In this document: one piece after another, positions 26,151 to 35,097 of the stretch | Numbering within the stretch: position 1 is the stretch's first letter | Layout of the letters: each line of letters opens with the position of its first letter | NCBI GenBank assembly: GCA_036397855.1 | Contig: DASWID010000105.1 | Coordinates: 1-44,021, forward strand | Direction of reading: 5' to 3' | Source: Thermodesulfobacteriota bacterium | GTDB lineage: Bacteria; Desulfobacterota_D; UBA1144; Nemesobacterales; CSP1-2 | Length of the DNA: 44,021 nucleotides | Notes under the pieces: generated by a model | What the model was told of the DNA's origin: nothing | Seen by the model: only the letters and a program-made list of their open reading frames with translations | Database searches by the model: none | Translations under genes and position numbers: made by a program

Positions 26151-26794
26151 TGCTTCGAATTTTAATTATGTATCACCAACTTCTTTATTCAAACATTGCG
26201 AGATTTTATGACCTATTTTTGTACATGAATAGTTACAAAAGAGCCGTGGATTATTTTGTAGGGCAAATTTCGTTTGATGACAATCAAACTATTAAGTTAT
26301 TAGATGTTGGTGCAGGGACAGGACTCTACACCCTCGCAATCTTGAAGAGAATTCCAAACTCTCGTATAACAGCCATTGACATAAATGAAAACATGGTCAG
26401 GAGATTAAAATCTAACTTGAAAAGCCGATCGTTAACAAACTCGGTTAAAACAATTTTCTCGGATGCAAGATATCCAATACCAGAAATTGAAGGTGATGAA
26501 TATGACCTGATTGTAGCTGGTGGATTATTGGAACATGTCGATCCGGACCTTACAGTTAAAAATCTATGCAGGTATCTCAGGGTCAATGGCCTATTTTTCA
26601 ATTCGCCTGTTAAGAATAACTTTTGGGGCAGGCTTGTCGGTTTAACCATGGGCTTTACGCCGTATGAACACAACGTAAATATAAAATCTTTTATCGACAA
26701 CGGTTTTATCCACTTAAAAAAGATACCTTTGTCAATTAAATATTTTCCAATCAGTTGGGTAAAGGAAGGAGATTTATTCAAAAAGGTTCGATAA
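26150..26794 (+). CDS. Class I SAM-dependent methyltransferase
   Basis: 214 aa from the ATG at 26150; a TTG three bases earlier is possible. The Rossmann SAM site has motif I LLDVGAGTGLYTLAIL and acidic ITAIDINENM, and the post-motif region YDLIVAGGLLEHVDPD contains the usual EHV loop. This fits methyltransferase_11/25-type enzymes acting on small molecules, lipids or sugars. The target is unknown; its place after a glycosyltransferase suggests a cell-surface glycan or lipid. Confidence 0.85.
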   Translation: MLRILIMYHQLLYSNIARFYDLFLYMNSYKRAVDYFVGQISFDDNQTIKLLDVGAGTGLYTLAILKRIPNSRITAIDINENMVRRLKSNLKSRSLTNSVKTIFSDARYPIPEIEGDEYDLIVAGGLLEHVDPDLTVKNLCRYLRVNGLFFNSPVKNNFWGRLVGLTMGFTPYEHNVNIKSFIDNGFIHLKKIPLSIKYFPISWVKEGDLFKKVR

Positions 26795-26861
26795 ATCCAA
26801 AACAGAATTATAGATTAATAATACTTCTTCAATTTGCATTCTAAAAACGGTAAGTAGCAAT

Positions 26862-28187
26862 ATGACTAATCATCCAAATAAGTATGGAAGCATCGGTGTA
26901 GGTATCGTTCCTGAAAAATGTTCTTTATTTAAAAGGCTTGTTGAAATAGAAGATGAAAATCATGATCATTCCAAACGGGCAGGAAGTGAAAACGGGAGGA
27001 AGGCATGTGAGGTTATTTGTAGTGCAATTGATTCTTCAACTATTCTGTCAAGAAATGTACATATCTATTTCGAAAAGTTTGAGTTTGATTCAGTTGAGCC
27101 AGTCCAGGAAAAGGCTAAGATCATTTTCGACAATCAAGGAATGTCGGAAGTGCATCTCTATGATAACACAGGTTATAAGGAGGGGCATTCGGGCGAAGAT
27201 CTGAGTACACAACCGAAAAAGTTGTTGTACGTGAAAAAGAGACTGAACATTTTCGAAAGGAGAAAAGCAAAAGATAAAATAGTTGTATTCGATCTGGCGA
27301 AAATTTCTCCACATCGTACCGAGCAAGTTCGCTCGGCACTAAAGGCGGGAGCAGCCGGTGTATTACTAGTAGCTCAGGGAAATTTAGAAAAAACTGGTAT
27401 TGGCTACCCGTACGCAGGCTTCGCATGTAAAGAATTTCCTGATATACAAAATTTCGAGCATTGTCATATCCCTGTTACAGGAATATTACGTAACCAGTGG
27501 AATGAAATCTCTAGACACAAGATGAATGAAGTGATGATAAACTACAGTTTCAGACAGGAAACGCTGACAGGAGCAAATATAATAGTAGATATAGGCAGAA
27601 AATATAACGATAAAGCACCCGACAAAATTATCGTGTTAGGGGCGCATTATGATAGCTGGGACATTGGCGCCCAAGATAATTGTGGATCAGTTCAAACTCT
27701 ATTTTCTGTTCTAGAGGAATTATATAAACACAAAAATAGTGCTCCTAAACACCAAATAAGGGCAATATTCTGGGATGCTGAAGAGCTGGGATTACTAGGT
27801 TCGCTTTACCACATGTCAAATAGAGAAATCCAAAATCTGGCTCAGAACTACAAGTTTTATTTCAATTTTGAGATGTCCTTGCCAACTACTCTCAAATTCT
27901 TTAACAACTTCTTTCTTTACAATTACTTAAAGCCGGAACCGTTCTTACATTTTAATCGCGTCCATTTTGGCATTTTTAACCTGATTGCTCGTATTCTGGG
28001 ATCGAGGGGATTCCCTTCAGATGTTGAAGTTTTCCTGAAGAATAATATTTTTTCAGCTTCCACTGCATGCCTAAACGATTTTTATCATACCAAACTCGAC
28101 GACGGTAGTAATATACAGTGGAAGCTTTACGATAAGGTGGTTGGATGGATAACTAATTATATAAGAAGGATCGATGCGTCATTATAG
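26862..28187 (+). CDS. M28-family zinc peptidase with PA-like domain
   Basis: 441 aa. The C-terminal two-zinc aminopeptidase domain shows H262 in LGAHYDSWDIGAQDN with bridging D272, the catalytic/ligand pair E307-E308 in WDAEELGLLGS, and a late H409 in DFYHTKLDDG. The fourth ligand position, usually Asp in NxDM, reads NFEM (E337). A PA-type insert lies around 120-235 (VRSALKAGAAGVLLVAQGN). No signal peptide is evident, unlike many M28 enzymes, so it may be cytoplasmic. It is the last gene of the 24499-28187 block. Specificity (aminopeptidase or carboxypeptidase) is open. Confidence 0.88.
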   Translation: MTNHPNKYGSIGVGIVPEKCSLFKRLVEIEDENHDHSKRAGSENGRKACEVICSAIDSSTILSRNVHIYFEKFEFDSVEPVQEKAKIIFDNQGMSEVHLYDNTGYKEGHSGEDLSTQPKKLLYVKKRLNIFERRKAKDKIVVFDLAKISPHRTEQVRSALKAGAAGVLLVAQGNLEKTGIGYPYAGFACKEFPDIQNFEHCHIPVTGILRNQWNEISRHKMNEVMINYSFRQETLTGANIIVDIGRKYNDKAPDKIIVLGAHYDSWDIGAQDNCGSVQTLFSVLEELYKHKNSAPKHQIRAIFWDAEELGLLGSLYHMSNREIQNLAQNYKFYFNFEMSLPTTLKFFNNFFLYNYLKPEPFLHFNRVHFGIFNLIARILGSRGFPSDVEVFLKNNIFSASTACLNDFYHTKLDDGSNIQWKLYDKVVGWITNYIRRIDASL

Positions 28188-28245
28188 AAAAGACGAATAA
28201 CCCTTTAGCAATCTATAGGGAATTCTCTAGTTAAAACTATTTAAC

Positions 28246-28275
28246 TTGACTATGGTGGGAATATTAAGTTAAAAT
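28246..28275 (+). promoter_or_regulatory. Candidate sigma-70 promoter for the nitrite/sulfite reductase
   Basis: -35 TTGACT (28246-28251), 18-base spacer, -10 TAAAAT (28270-28275). It leaves a leader of about 100 bases, which contains a repeated TGTTATAA/TGTTATAATAATG tract. Confidence 0.45.
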
Positions 28276-28384
28276 CGTAACCCGATGGGTCATTAAACGC
28301 ATCTGTCAATATCAAGAGTTAGGATATGAGACAAAATGTTATAATGTTATAATAATGTAATGAATCCTTGAGGTTATCCAAGAG

Positions 28385-30550
28385 ATGCAGGAATCAACAA
28401 AAAAAACAATTAAAGAAATAATTCGGGACCTACCGTCATTAATAAGAGAAGAGCTTGATTATCTCGAGAAGAAGGTTCGTGAATATCAAGCTGGCATGAT
28501 TGGCGAGATTAAATTTCAAAAGATTCGTCTGCAAATGGGAACCTATGCTCAAAGGCAGAATGGCGTCCAAATGCAGAGAATCAAGATACCGTATGGGGGG
28601 CTTACTTCTCATCAACTTAGAAGATTGGCAGACGTGACCGAAAAATACGCCAGCGGGTTCATGCATCTAACCACCAGGCAGGATGTGCAGATTTATTACG
28701 TAAAACTCCCCACAGTTCCAAATATGATGAGGGAGCTTGCTGACGCCGGTATTACAACCCGTGAGGCCTGTGGAAATACCGTAAGAAATGTTACTGCATG
28801 TCATCAATCGGGTATTTCAAGAACAGAGACATTTGATGTTACACCTTATACGGACGCCTTTGTCCAATTCATGTTGAGAAATCCCATCTGTCAGAATATG
28901 GGACGCAAATTTAAGGTAGCCTTCGAGGGTTGTTCCGATAAAGACCATGCCGGTGTCAGAATTCATGACCTCGGATTTCGTGCCAGAGTAAAAGAAATTG
29001 ACGGGGACTTAAAGAGAGGATTTCAGCTTTATGTTGGGGGCGGTTTAGGAGCGTCGCCATCCCTTGGATATCTGTGGAGTGACTTCATACCGGTCGAAGA
29101 AATGCTCCCGCTCTCTGCCTCTATCATACGGATCTTTGACCGTTATGGAGAAAGAAAGGTCCGCATGAAAGCCCGAATGAAGTTTCTCGTAAGGAAGCTG
29201 GGATTTGAGGAGTTTCGAAAGCGTGTTGAAGAAGAAAGAGCTCAACTGAAAGTAGATCAATCATGGAATGATTATCTCAAAAAAATTGATGAACATGAAA
29301 AAGCCCCGGAAAGATTCAAGGACATACCTCCGGCACCGGAGGGAATCGAAAGCGACCCAGGTTATATAAAATGGAAAGAATCTTGCGTAGTACCCCATAG
29401 GGAAGATGGATATAGGATGGTGCACGTAAGAATCAAGGTCGGGGATATAGAATCGGAGAGAGCGCGAACGTTGGCAGACATAACCGAGATATTCTCCGGC
29501 GGGGAAATTCGTATTACGATTCAGCAAAACTTTGTCTTACGCTGGGTACCAGAGGATTGCCTGCCGTCGCTTTATGCTGCCCTCAGGGAGGCAGATTTAA
29601 CCTATCTGGGAGCCGATACCTTTGAGGATATAACTGCTTGCCCAGGCGCAGACACGTGCAGATTGGGTATCACATCAGCCAAAGGATTGGCTGGAAGGCT
29701 AAGCAACGGAATGGCAAATGGTCTTTCGGAATATAAGGAGATGGCGAAGGACTTGAAGATTAAAATATCTGGATGCCCAAACGCCTGTGCACAGCATGTC
29801 TCCGCAAATATTGGTTTTCAGGGCGCGTCGATAAATCATGATGGTAGGACAGTTCCCGCAGAAATGGTTTTTGTAGGAGGCTCACTTATAGGGGATGATA
29901 CTCGGCTTGCCATGCCAATTAAAAAGATTCCTACTCGAAATGCCCCAAAGGTTGTCAAGAAACTGCTTGAGCTATACAAACACCAAAAACAGGGTGACGA
30001 GCACTTTGACCTTGTTATGCAAAGATTAGGCGCTGATCGGATAAAAGTGGAGCTTGATGAATTTACATCTATTCCATCTTTTGAAGAAGACCCCTCGTTC
30101 TATCAGGATTGGGGACATGAGGAAGAAAAGTTCGAAATTCAACAAGGAGTTAAAGGGGAGTGCGCCGGCGCGACTGTTGAGGAAAAGATCCCAACCTTCA
30201 AAGATGCTGAAAAACATCTAGAGAAGGCGCGCGCCTTTTTACACCACGGCGAATTAAAATCATCAATAATAGAATCATACCAGGCATGTTCAGCGACTGC
30301 TCATGTGCCCTTGTACACGAAATTGGTCGACCCATTTACCGATGAGCAAACAATATGGGAGTTTGAGAACATGCTTGTGCGCACAGGAGAAGCAGATAAT
30401 AAATGGATTGACATTGCTGTGCGCCTAAAGGAAAAAATCAGCATGGAACCTACAAAGGAAATCGCCGAAGAGCTGTTAGCTATAGCAGATGATATGCATT
30501 CAGAGTGCCAACAAATCCAGATGAATCTTACTCAGGCTACAAAAAACTAG
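28385..30550 (+). CDS. Siroheme nitrite/sulfite reductase with C-terminal HEPN-like extension
   Basis: Six-electron reduction of nitrite to ammonium or sulfite to sulfide with electrons from ferredoxin or a similar donor. 721 aa. Two ferredoxin-like halves surround the 4Fe-4S/siroheme site: C419-x5-C425 (ACPGADTCRLG) and C464-x3-C468 (GCPNAC). ACGNTVRNVTACHQSG and TTRQDVQIYYV are typical substrate-side segments. After residue 575, DWG...GECAGATVEEKI leads into a helical domain (about 605-715, AEKHLEKARAFLHHGELKSS) that looks HEPN-like and is absent from E. coli CysI and plant NirA. Sequence alone does not settle nitrite against sulfite. It is a single gene. Confidence 0.9.
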   Translation: MQESTKKTIKEIIRDLPSLIREELDYLEKKVREYQAGMIGEIKFQKIRLQMGTYAQRQNGVQMQRIKIPYGGLTSHQLRRLADVTEKYASGFMHLTTRQDVQIYYVKLPTVPNMMRELADAGITTREACGNTVRNVTACHQSGISRTETFDVTPYTDAFVQFMLRNPICQNMGRKFKVAFEGCSDKDHAGVRIHDLGFRARVKEIDGDLKRGFQLYVGGGLGASPSLGYLWSDFIPVEEMLPLSASIIRIFDRYGERKVRMKARMKFLVRKLGFEEFRKRVEEERAQLKVDQSWNDYLKKIDEHEKAPERFKDIPPAPEGIESDPGYIKWKESCVVPHREDGYRMVHVRIKVGDIESERARTLADITEIFSGGEIRITIQQNFVLRWVPEDCLPSLYAALREADLTYLGADTFEDITACPGADTCRLGITSAKGLAGRLSNGMANGLSEYKEMAKDLKIKISGCPNACAQHVSANIGFQGASINHDGRTVPAEMVFVGGSLIGDDTRLAMPIKKIPTRNAPKVVKKLLELYKHQKQGDEHFDLVMQRLGADRIKVELDEFTSIPSFEEDPSFYQDWGHEEEKFEIQQGVKGECAGATVEEKIPTFKDAEKHLEKARAFLHHGELKSSIIESYQACSATAHVPLYTKLVDPFTDEQTIWEFENMLVRTGEADNKWIDIAVRLKEKISMEPTKEIAEELLAIADDMHSECQQIQMNLTQATKN

Positions 30551-30640
30551 CAGGTTCAAAACCCGATAAAAAAATAAATGAATAACCCTGCGGAAAGCTG
30601 CTGGGGTATGGTATTAAAATATACGGTTGCGAGCAATCCT

Positions 30641-30710
30641 GAGCTAGTGCGAAGGGGACAAAGCAATCGCCTGATGAGATTCTTCGCTTCGCTCAGAATG
30701 ACACACCGTA
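30641..30710. repeat. Intergenic repeat fragment with TTCGCTTCGCTCAGAATGAC
   Basis: In the 182-base gap between two convergent genes. GATTCTTCGCTTCGCTCAGA then ATGAC is a small imperfect hairpin. Related words occur at 38789-38807 (ATCCTTCGACGTCGCTCAGG) and near 33401 (CTGAGTTAAGTCGAAGGG). Confidence 0.45.
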
Positions 30711-30732
30711 TCAGATTGCCAGGGAGCCTACA

Positions 30733-33309
30733 TCAGAAAAACGATTCTAGCTTTTCCAATACATCATCAGTTTTCCCGATGATTTTACTACATTCTGGCA
30801 AAGATTCCAAAAAGTATCTACCATAGAACTTGCTAATAATTCTCTTATCTAAAACAAGCACAGCACCCTTGTCCGTACGAGATCTTATGAGTCTCCCAAA
30901 ACCCTGTTTGAATTTTAAAACTGCGACCGGGACGGTGTATTCTAAAAACGGATCTATTCCCTGTCTTTCCATATGTTCAACTCGAGCTTCTATAATCGGA
31001 TCCGTGGGAACCCTGAATGGGAGCCTGGTAATAATAACCAACCTTAGAGCTTCTCCTGGGACATCTACTCCCTCCCAAAAACTATCGGTTGCAAAAAGAA
31101 CAGAATTAACTTCTTTTCTAAAATTATCGAGAAGTCTAGCCCGCGGAAGACTGCCCTGCTTTAATGGAACTAGCCCAAGACTCTCAAGTCGTTTACTTAT
31201 TTCCTTATAAACCAATTCAAGAAGAGAATATGATGTGAAGAGAATAAGGGCATCCCCACCAGATGCTTTAACAGCGTCGAAAATCACGGGCGAGACCTTT
31301 AAAGAGTGTTGAATATCCGTTGGCGCCGGCATATCATTGGGTATCGCGAGCAGAACCTGTTGTTCATAATCAAATGACGAAGGCAATATATGCTCTTTTA
31401 CCCTGTTGTTATCAGTTAAACCAATGCCCGATTTTAGAAAATTAAAATTGCCTCCGACAGCCATCGTAGCAGAAGTCATCACTATCGTATTACAGCTCGA
31501 ATATAGCCTTTCCCTTAAATGTGGCGAAATATCAAGTGGGGAGAGACCGATACCAGAAAGTATTCCCCCTTTTCCCACCCTACCCTCAACCCATCTTATA
31601 TAACCATCATCCTCTCGATTCAGGAATGAATCGATGACTTGGGAGAAGTAATTGACTTTATTGCCGACACCTTTAAATTCTACAAGAATCTTTGCGACAT
31701 CAGTTTCGGCCTCAAACTCCATGAGAACATCTATAAAGTTCCTTATCTCATCGAATAATTCACGAAGCTTTATACTCAGAATAGAAAATTTCTTATGAAT
31801 TTCTTCCCATCCCGCTGTCTCAAATATATCTTCTGTAATTCTTAAATTAATCTCATTTTTGGAACCTTCTTTTGCCTCAACTATCTGAAGTGAAAAATAA
31901 TAAAGCTCATCAAAGGTATTTAATACATGTTCTTCGACCATATCGACCTGTGGCGAAAGTCTTTCTTCTATTCTTCTAAGCACCTTGTTAAGTATTCCTT
32001 TTTTAAAATATTTCCTGAGCCTTGTTGTAAGATTAGCAGTGTAGAAGATCAATCCCTTTATCTCACCGCTACTTCCTTTTCTCTTTAACCTTCTCAACGC
32101 TCTTATAATCCCAAATTTTGTTGCCCTCATTCCAAAATGCGACGTAGCGGCATCTACAATATGATGGGCTTCATCAAATACAATATTTTTATAGGGGGGT
32201 AGGATTCCAGCGTCATTCTCCTCGCTTGCTCCTTTTATTGCTAAATCGGAAAAAACAAGGTGATGATTAGCAACTATAATGTGAGACGATGCAACATCCC
32301 TCCTCGCCTTATAGAAAAAGCAATTCGAGTAGTGAGGACACCTCACACGTAAACAGCTATCACTCTCTGCAGAGACCTTGTCCCAAATACCCTCAGGGGG
32401 GGTAAAATTTAAATCCGATAAAGAACCGTCCTTTGTAACCCTTGACCAATCAAGGATATCGCTAAGGATCTTGATTTCTTCATCTTCAGCAAATTCGAAT
32501 AGTCCCTCTCCAACAGTTTCAGCCCTCAGAAGGCACAGGTAATTACCCATACCTTTTACAAGAGAATGTTTAAAATCCTCATTTAGACTACTGTGAACGA
32601 GTGGGATGTCTTTCTGTGAAAGCTGCTCTTGAAGGTTAATAGTATTGGTGGAGATGACAACCCTCTCGCCATTCAGAAGAGACCAATAGACAGAAGGTAT
32701 CAGATAAGAAAGCGTTTTGCCTGTTCCCGTACCGGCTTCGATTATTGATACGAGGTTCTCATTAAACGCACTTGAGACCGCGCCGAGCATCCTTATTTGT
32801 TCTTCACGCATCTCATAATTAGAACCTAAGCTCTCGGCAACTTTACCCTTCGGCATTAGGAGTTGTTGGATACCCTCAGTCTCTAGGTGCTTTATCTCGA
32901 CTTCCTTGAAACGTTCAACAATGACATAAACCCTCGAGGCATCGTTATTAGCTATATAGAACCCGACACCATGGTTTCCGAAAACAGAGGCCATTTGTAT
33001 ATCTTGATCTGAAGGAGTTAAATTTCCAGAAGGATGATTGTGGATTACGACTTCACCAGATTTAGCAGAATCGACTACTGCGGGAACAGAATAATTATTC
33101 CCACGCGCGATCACTCTCACATTTTCTATGACGTCTCCATCCCCAAAGGAGCCAACAAAAAACACCTCATTTCCATCTGCTTCTTTAATGACCTTTGCAA
33201 ATTCCTTCTTAGCCTTTTTTGAAAAGATATCTAATTTCACAGCAAGAAAATTAACACAACTGAGAGTTTTTCCAAAAAATACAATTATTAGATTCCTAGC
33301 GTTTGACAT
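30733..33309 (-). CDS. DinG/XPD-type DNA helicase with N-terminal RadC-like JAMM domain
   Basis: 858 aa from ATG 33309 (a GTG lies 3 bases earlier). Numbering below counts from that GTG. Residues about 30-140 hold a JAMM metalloprotease-type motif H91-N-H93-PSGNLTP-S101-DQ-D104, as in RadC. Residues about 165-859 are a superfamily 2 iron-sulfur helicase: Walker A AGTGTGKT (193-200), four cluster cysteines C260, C320, C325 and C331, DEAH box 380-383 and motif VI QGFGRLIRS. DinG helicases unwind 5'-overhang or R-loop DNA in repair. The JAMM domain would either cleave a peptide bond or only bind. It is a single gene, convergent with the reductase. The first 25 residues may be too long. Confidence 0.88.
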   Translation of the reverse strand: MSNARNLIIVFFGKTLSCVNFLAVKLDIFSKKAKKEFAKVIKEADGNEVFFVGSFGDGDVIENVRVIARGNNYSVPAVVDSAKSGEVVIHNHPSGNLTPSDQDIQMASVFGNHGVGFYIANNDASRVYVIVERFKEVEIKHLETEGIQQLLMPKGKVAESLGSNYEMREEQIRMLGAVSSAFNENLVSIIEAGTGTGKTLSYLIPSVYWSLLNGERVVISTNTINLQEQLSQKDIPLVHSSLNEDFKHSLVKGMGNYLCLLRAETVGEGLFEFAEDEEIKILSDILDWSRVTKDGSLSDLNFTPPEGIWDKVSAESDSCLRVRCPHYSNCFFYKARRDVASSHIIVANHHLVFSDLAIKGASEENDAGILPPYKNIVFDEAHHIVDAATSHFGMRATKFGIIRALRRLKRKGSSGEIKGLIFYTANLTTRLRKYFKKGILNKVLRRIEERLSPQVDMVEEHVLNTFDELYYFSLQIVEAKEGSKNEINLRITEDIFETAGWEEIHKKFSILSIKLRELFDEIRNFIDVLMEFEAETDVAKILVEFKGVGNKVNYFSQVIDSFLNREDDGYIRWVEGRVGKGGILSGIGLSPLDISPHLRERLYSSCNTIVMTSATMAVGGNFNFLKSGIGLTDNNRVKEHILPSSFDYEQQVLLAIPNDMPAPTDIQHSLKVSPVIFDAVKASGGDALILFTSYSLLELVYKEISKRLESLGLVPLKQGSLPRARLLDNFRKEVNSVLFATDSFWEGVDVPGEALRLVIITRLPFRVPTDPIIEARVEHMERQGIDPFLEYTVPVAVLKFKQGFGRLIRSRTDKGAVLVLDKRIISKFYGRYFLESLPECSKIIGKTDDVLEKLESFF

Positions 33310-33312
33310 CAC

Positions 33313-33606
33313 AAAAATAGACTGGGTTTTCCAACATCGCTAACGGTTAGGTCACGAGTCTTGCTCGTGACAGGCGATTAACCAACCAGCAAGCCTGGCC
33401 TGAGTTAAGTCGAAGGGACTGGTCGGCTACCCGAGTAATTTCGATTTGAAAATTACGCCAGAACGGCTTATCTCGGAATCGTATCGATACCCGATCTAAG
33501 ACTTCGGGTGTGACAGAAAACGGATCTTCAAACCTTCTGGAGAATGCTCTTATCTTTCTCTATGGAAAACGCAGGTAAAAAAGGGTAGTTTATCACTGTG
33601 CACGAT
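33313..33606. other. Gap with hairpin repeat before tRNA-Ser
   Basis: The stem GTCACGAG/CTCGTGAC (33351-33371, loop TCTTG) is framed by GGTTAG and GATTAACC. It is preceded by TGGGTTTTCCAAC, which recalls the right hairpin of the 607-671 repeat. A CTGAGTTAAGTCGAAGGG fragment follows. No gene is seen. Confidence 0.5.
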
Positions 33607-33695
33607 GGAGGGGTGGCCGAGTGGACGAAGGCGCCGGTCTCGAAAACCGGTAGAGCCTTTGTGGGCTCTCGTGGGTTCAAATCCCACCCCCTCCG
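33607..33695 (+). tRNA. tRNA-Ser (anticodon CGA), CCA not encoded
   Basis: Acceptor GGAGGGG/CCCCTCC with discriminator G33695. Anticodon stem CCGGT/ACCGG with loop CTCGAAA (anticodon CGA at 33641-33643). Long variable arm AGAGCC-TTTGT-GGGCTCT, as in serine tRNAs, and T arm GTGGG-TTCAAAT-CCCAC. TTT follows, so CCA must be added enzymatically. Confidence 0.97.
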
Positions 33696-33772
33696 TTTAA
33701 AGCAGTTTGAGATTAGAAATGCAAAAAAAGAGATTCGACCTCCCTTCAAACAGGGTCATTTATTCTCAAACG

Positions 33773-34357
33773 ATGGAGTACATCGAAAAGGAAAAAACCT
33801 TTCTCTTGTTTAAAGGTAACAATTTAGATGCATTCATTGAATCGTCCTCTTATGCCAGCGAGAAGGGCTTTAACCTTATAGGGATAGATATGAAAACACC
33901 CGGACTGAAGGACCACCTCAAATCTCTAAAGAAACATGGGCAAAGAAGGTTTGGAGTGTTTTGTGTCTCATCGAAGAAGGAGGCCAGGATTGCTATTAAT
34001 GCGGGCGCATCGTTTATCTTCTCCACCCATTGTGACAGAGGAATAATAAGAAGATGTAATAGAGAAACTGTGTTTAATTCTATAGGATGTCTCACACCAA
34101 GTGAGTTAGCCGCGGCCAATGAATTTGGAGCAAGAACAATCAGTATTTTCCCATGTAATAAAATGGGCGGCGTGAGCTGGTTCGTATTCCTCAGGGAAAT
34201 ATTTCCAAAGTTAAGATTCATACCAACCGATAAGATGAATCCATCAGAGGCGAGCCGGTATCTAAGGGAAGGAGCCTACGCTGTAGCTCCTATTATTGAT
34301 TTGGAAATTACGAAATATCCTATAGGATTAATAGAAGATTTCAAAACAATTAAGTAG
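33773..34357 (+). CDS. KDPG/KHG aldolase-fold protein without catalytic residues
   Basis: 194 aa from ATG 33773; upstream in-frame starts ATG 33719 and TTG 33707 are less likely because the aldolase fold begins about here. The alignment to Eda is readable by eye: GIDMKTPG, AGASFIFST, LTPSELAAANEFGA, SIFPCNKMGGVSW, FIPTDKMNPSEASRYLREGA. However, the Schiff-base Lys (K133 of E. coli) is Ser in ISIFPC. The Glu45, Arg49 and Thr73 equivalents are Gly, Lys and Cys, and the GG of PTGG is lost. The fold is therefore probably kept but the aldolase reaction is not. It directly follows tRNA-Ser; its function is unknown. Confidence 0.75.
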   Translation: MEYIEKEKTFLLFKGNNLDAFIESSSYASEKGFNLIGIDMKTPGLKDHLKSLKKHGQRRFGVFCVSSKKEARIAINAGASFIFSTHCDRGIIRRCNRETVFNSIGCLTPSELAAANEFGARTISIFPCNKMGGVSWFVFLREIFPKLRFIPTDKMNPSEASRYLREGAYAVAPIIDLEITKYPIGLIEDFKTIK

Positions 34358-34482
34358 CAAAGGTGCCATTACTGGCGAAATATCGGCATCATCATCGAAC
34401 AATCGAATAGGAGCTCATAAAATCAGGAAATGCGCAGAATTATAGGATATAATATCAGCTCAGAGGAGAACCAATTCAAACA

Positions 34483-35067
34483 ATGATACTCAGTTATAGA
34501 AAGATAACTTACGCAATACCCTGTATCTTAATCATATTCCTTGGGACCTTCTTTATAAACTGCTCAAAATCATACGCGACCCGTGAACTCGAGGAGACCA
34601 CTTTGGATATAGCAAGGAGTTCAAATAACATAGTGGTAGCAAAATGCATTTCAACTGAATCAAGGTGGAATGAACAGGGGTCTTTAATATTTACATATGT
34701 AACATTTCAGTTACAGGATACTGTTAAAGGAGATAGTACAGAGGAAAATTTAGCCCTAAGATTTTTAGGTGGCCGCGTCGGGGACACAGTACAGTCTGTA
34801 CCCGATATGCCTGAATTCTCTGAGAATGAAGAAGTAATGCTCTTCCTCGGCCCAAAAAATAAATCTGGCTATCAAACGCTAAGCAGCATTCAAAACGGCG
34901 TGCTTAGGATTCAAACCGACTTAGACACTGGTAATAAATTAATAACAACGCCGACCACTGGTATTCAAATTTATAAGAGAAATACAGATAAATCCATATC
35001 TTCACCCTATGAAAATGGAGTCTTATTGGAAGACTTCAATTATAGTCTCAAGAAGGCAATTGATTGA
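34483..35067 (+). CDS. Secreted or lipid-anchored protein, unknown function
   Basis: 194 aa. The N-terminal signal (about 8-27, IPCILIIFLGTFFINC) has a possible lipobox Cys at FFINC. The mature part is a mixed domain (EETTLDIARSSNNIVVAKCI; SENEEVMLFLGPKNKSGYQT) with no recognised catalytic motif. It lies 30 bases before a matrixin protease and is followed by a second lipoprotein, all in one direction, so it is probably part of a secreted three-gene cassette. It could be a chaperone, inhibitor or substrate of the protease; this is a guess from position. Confidence 0.65.
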   Translation: MILSYRKITYAIPCILIIFLGTFFINCSKSYATRELEETTLDIARSSNNIVVAKCISTESRWNEQGSLIFTYVTFQLQDTVKGDSTEENLALRFLGGRVGDTVQSVPDMPEFSENEEVMLFLGPKNKSGYQTLSSIQNGVLRIQTDLDTGNKLITTPTTGIQIYKRNTDKSISSPYENGVLLEDFNYSLKKAID

Positions 35068-35097
35068 CCAACCTGAAAGCATTGAAAAAGAGCCTCT

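Noticed and set aside
30578-30826. 82-codon + ORF between the reductase and helicase genes
   Set aside because: Made of repeat sequence and the antisense of the helicase 3' end; no ribosome site.
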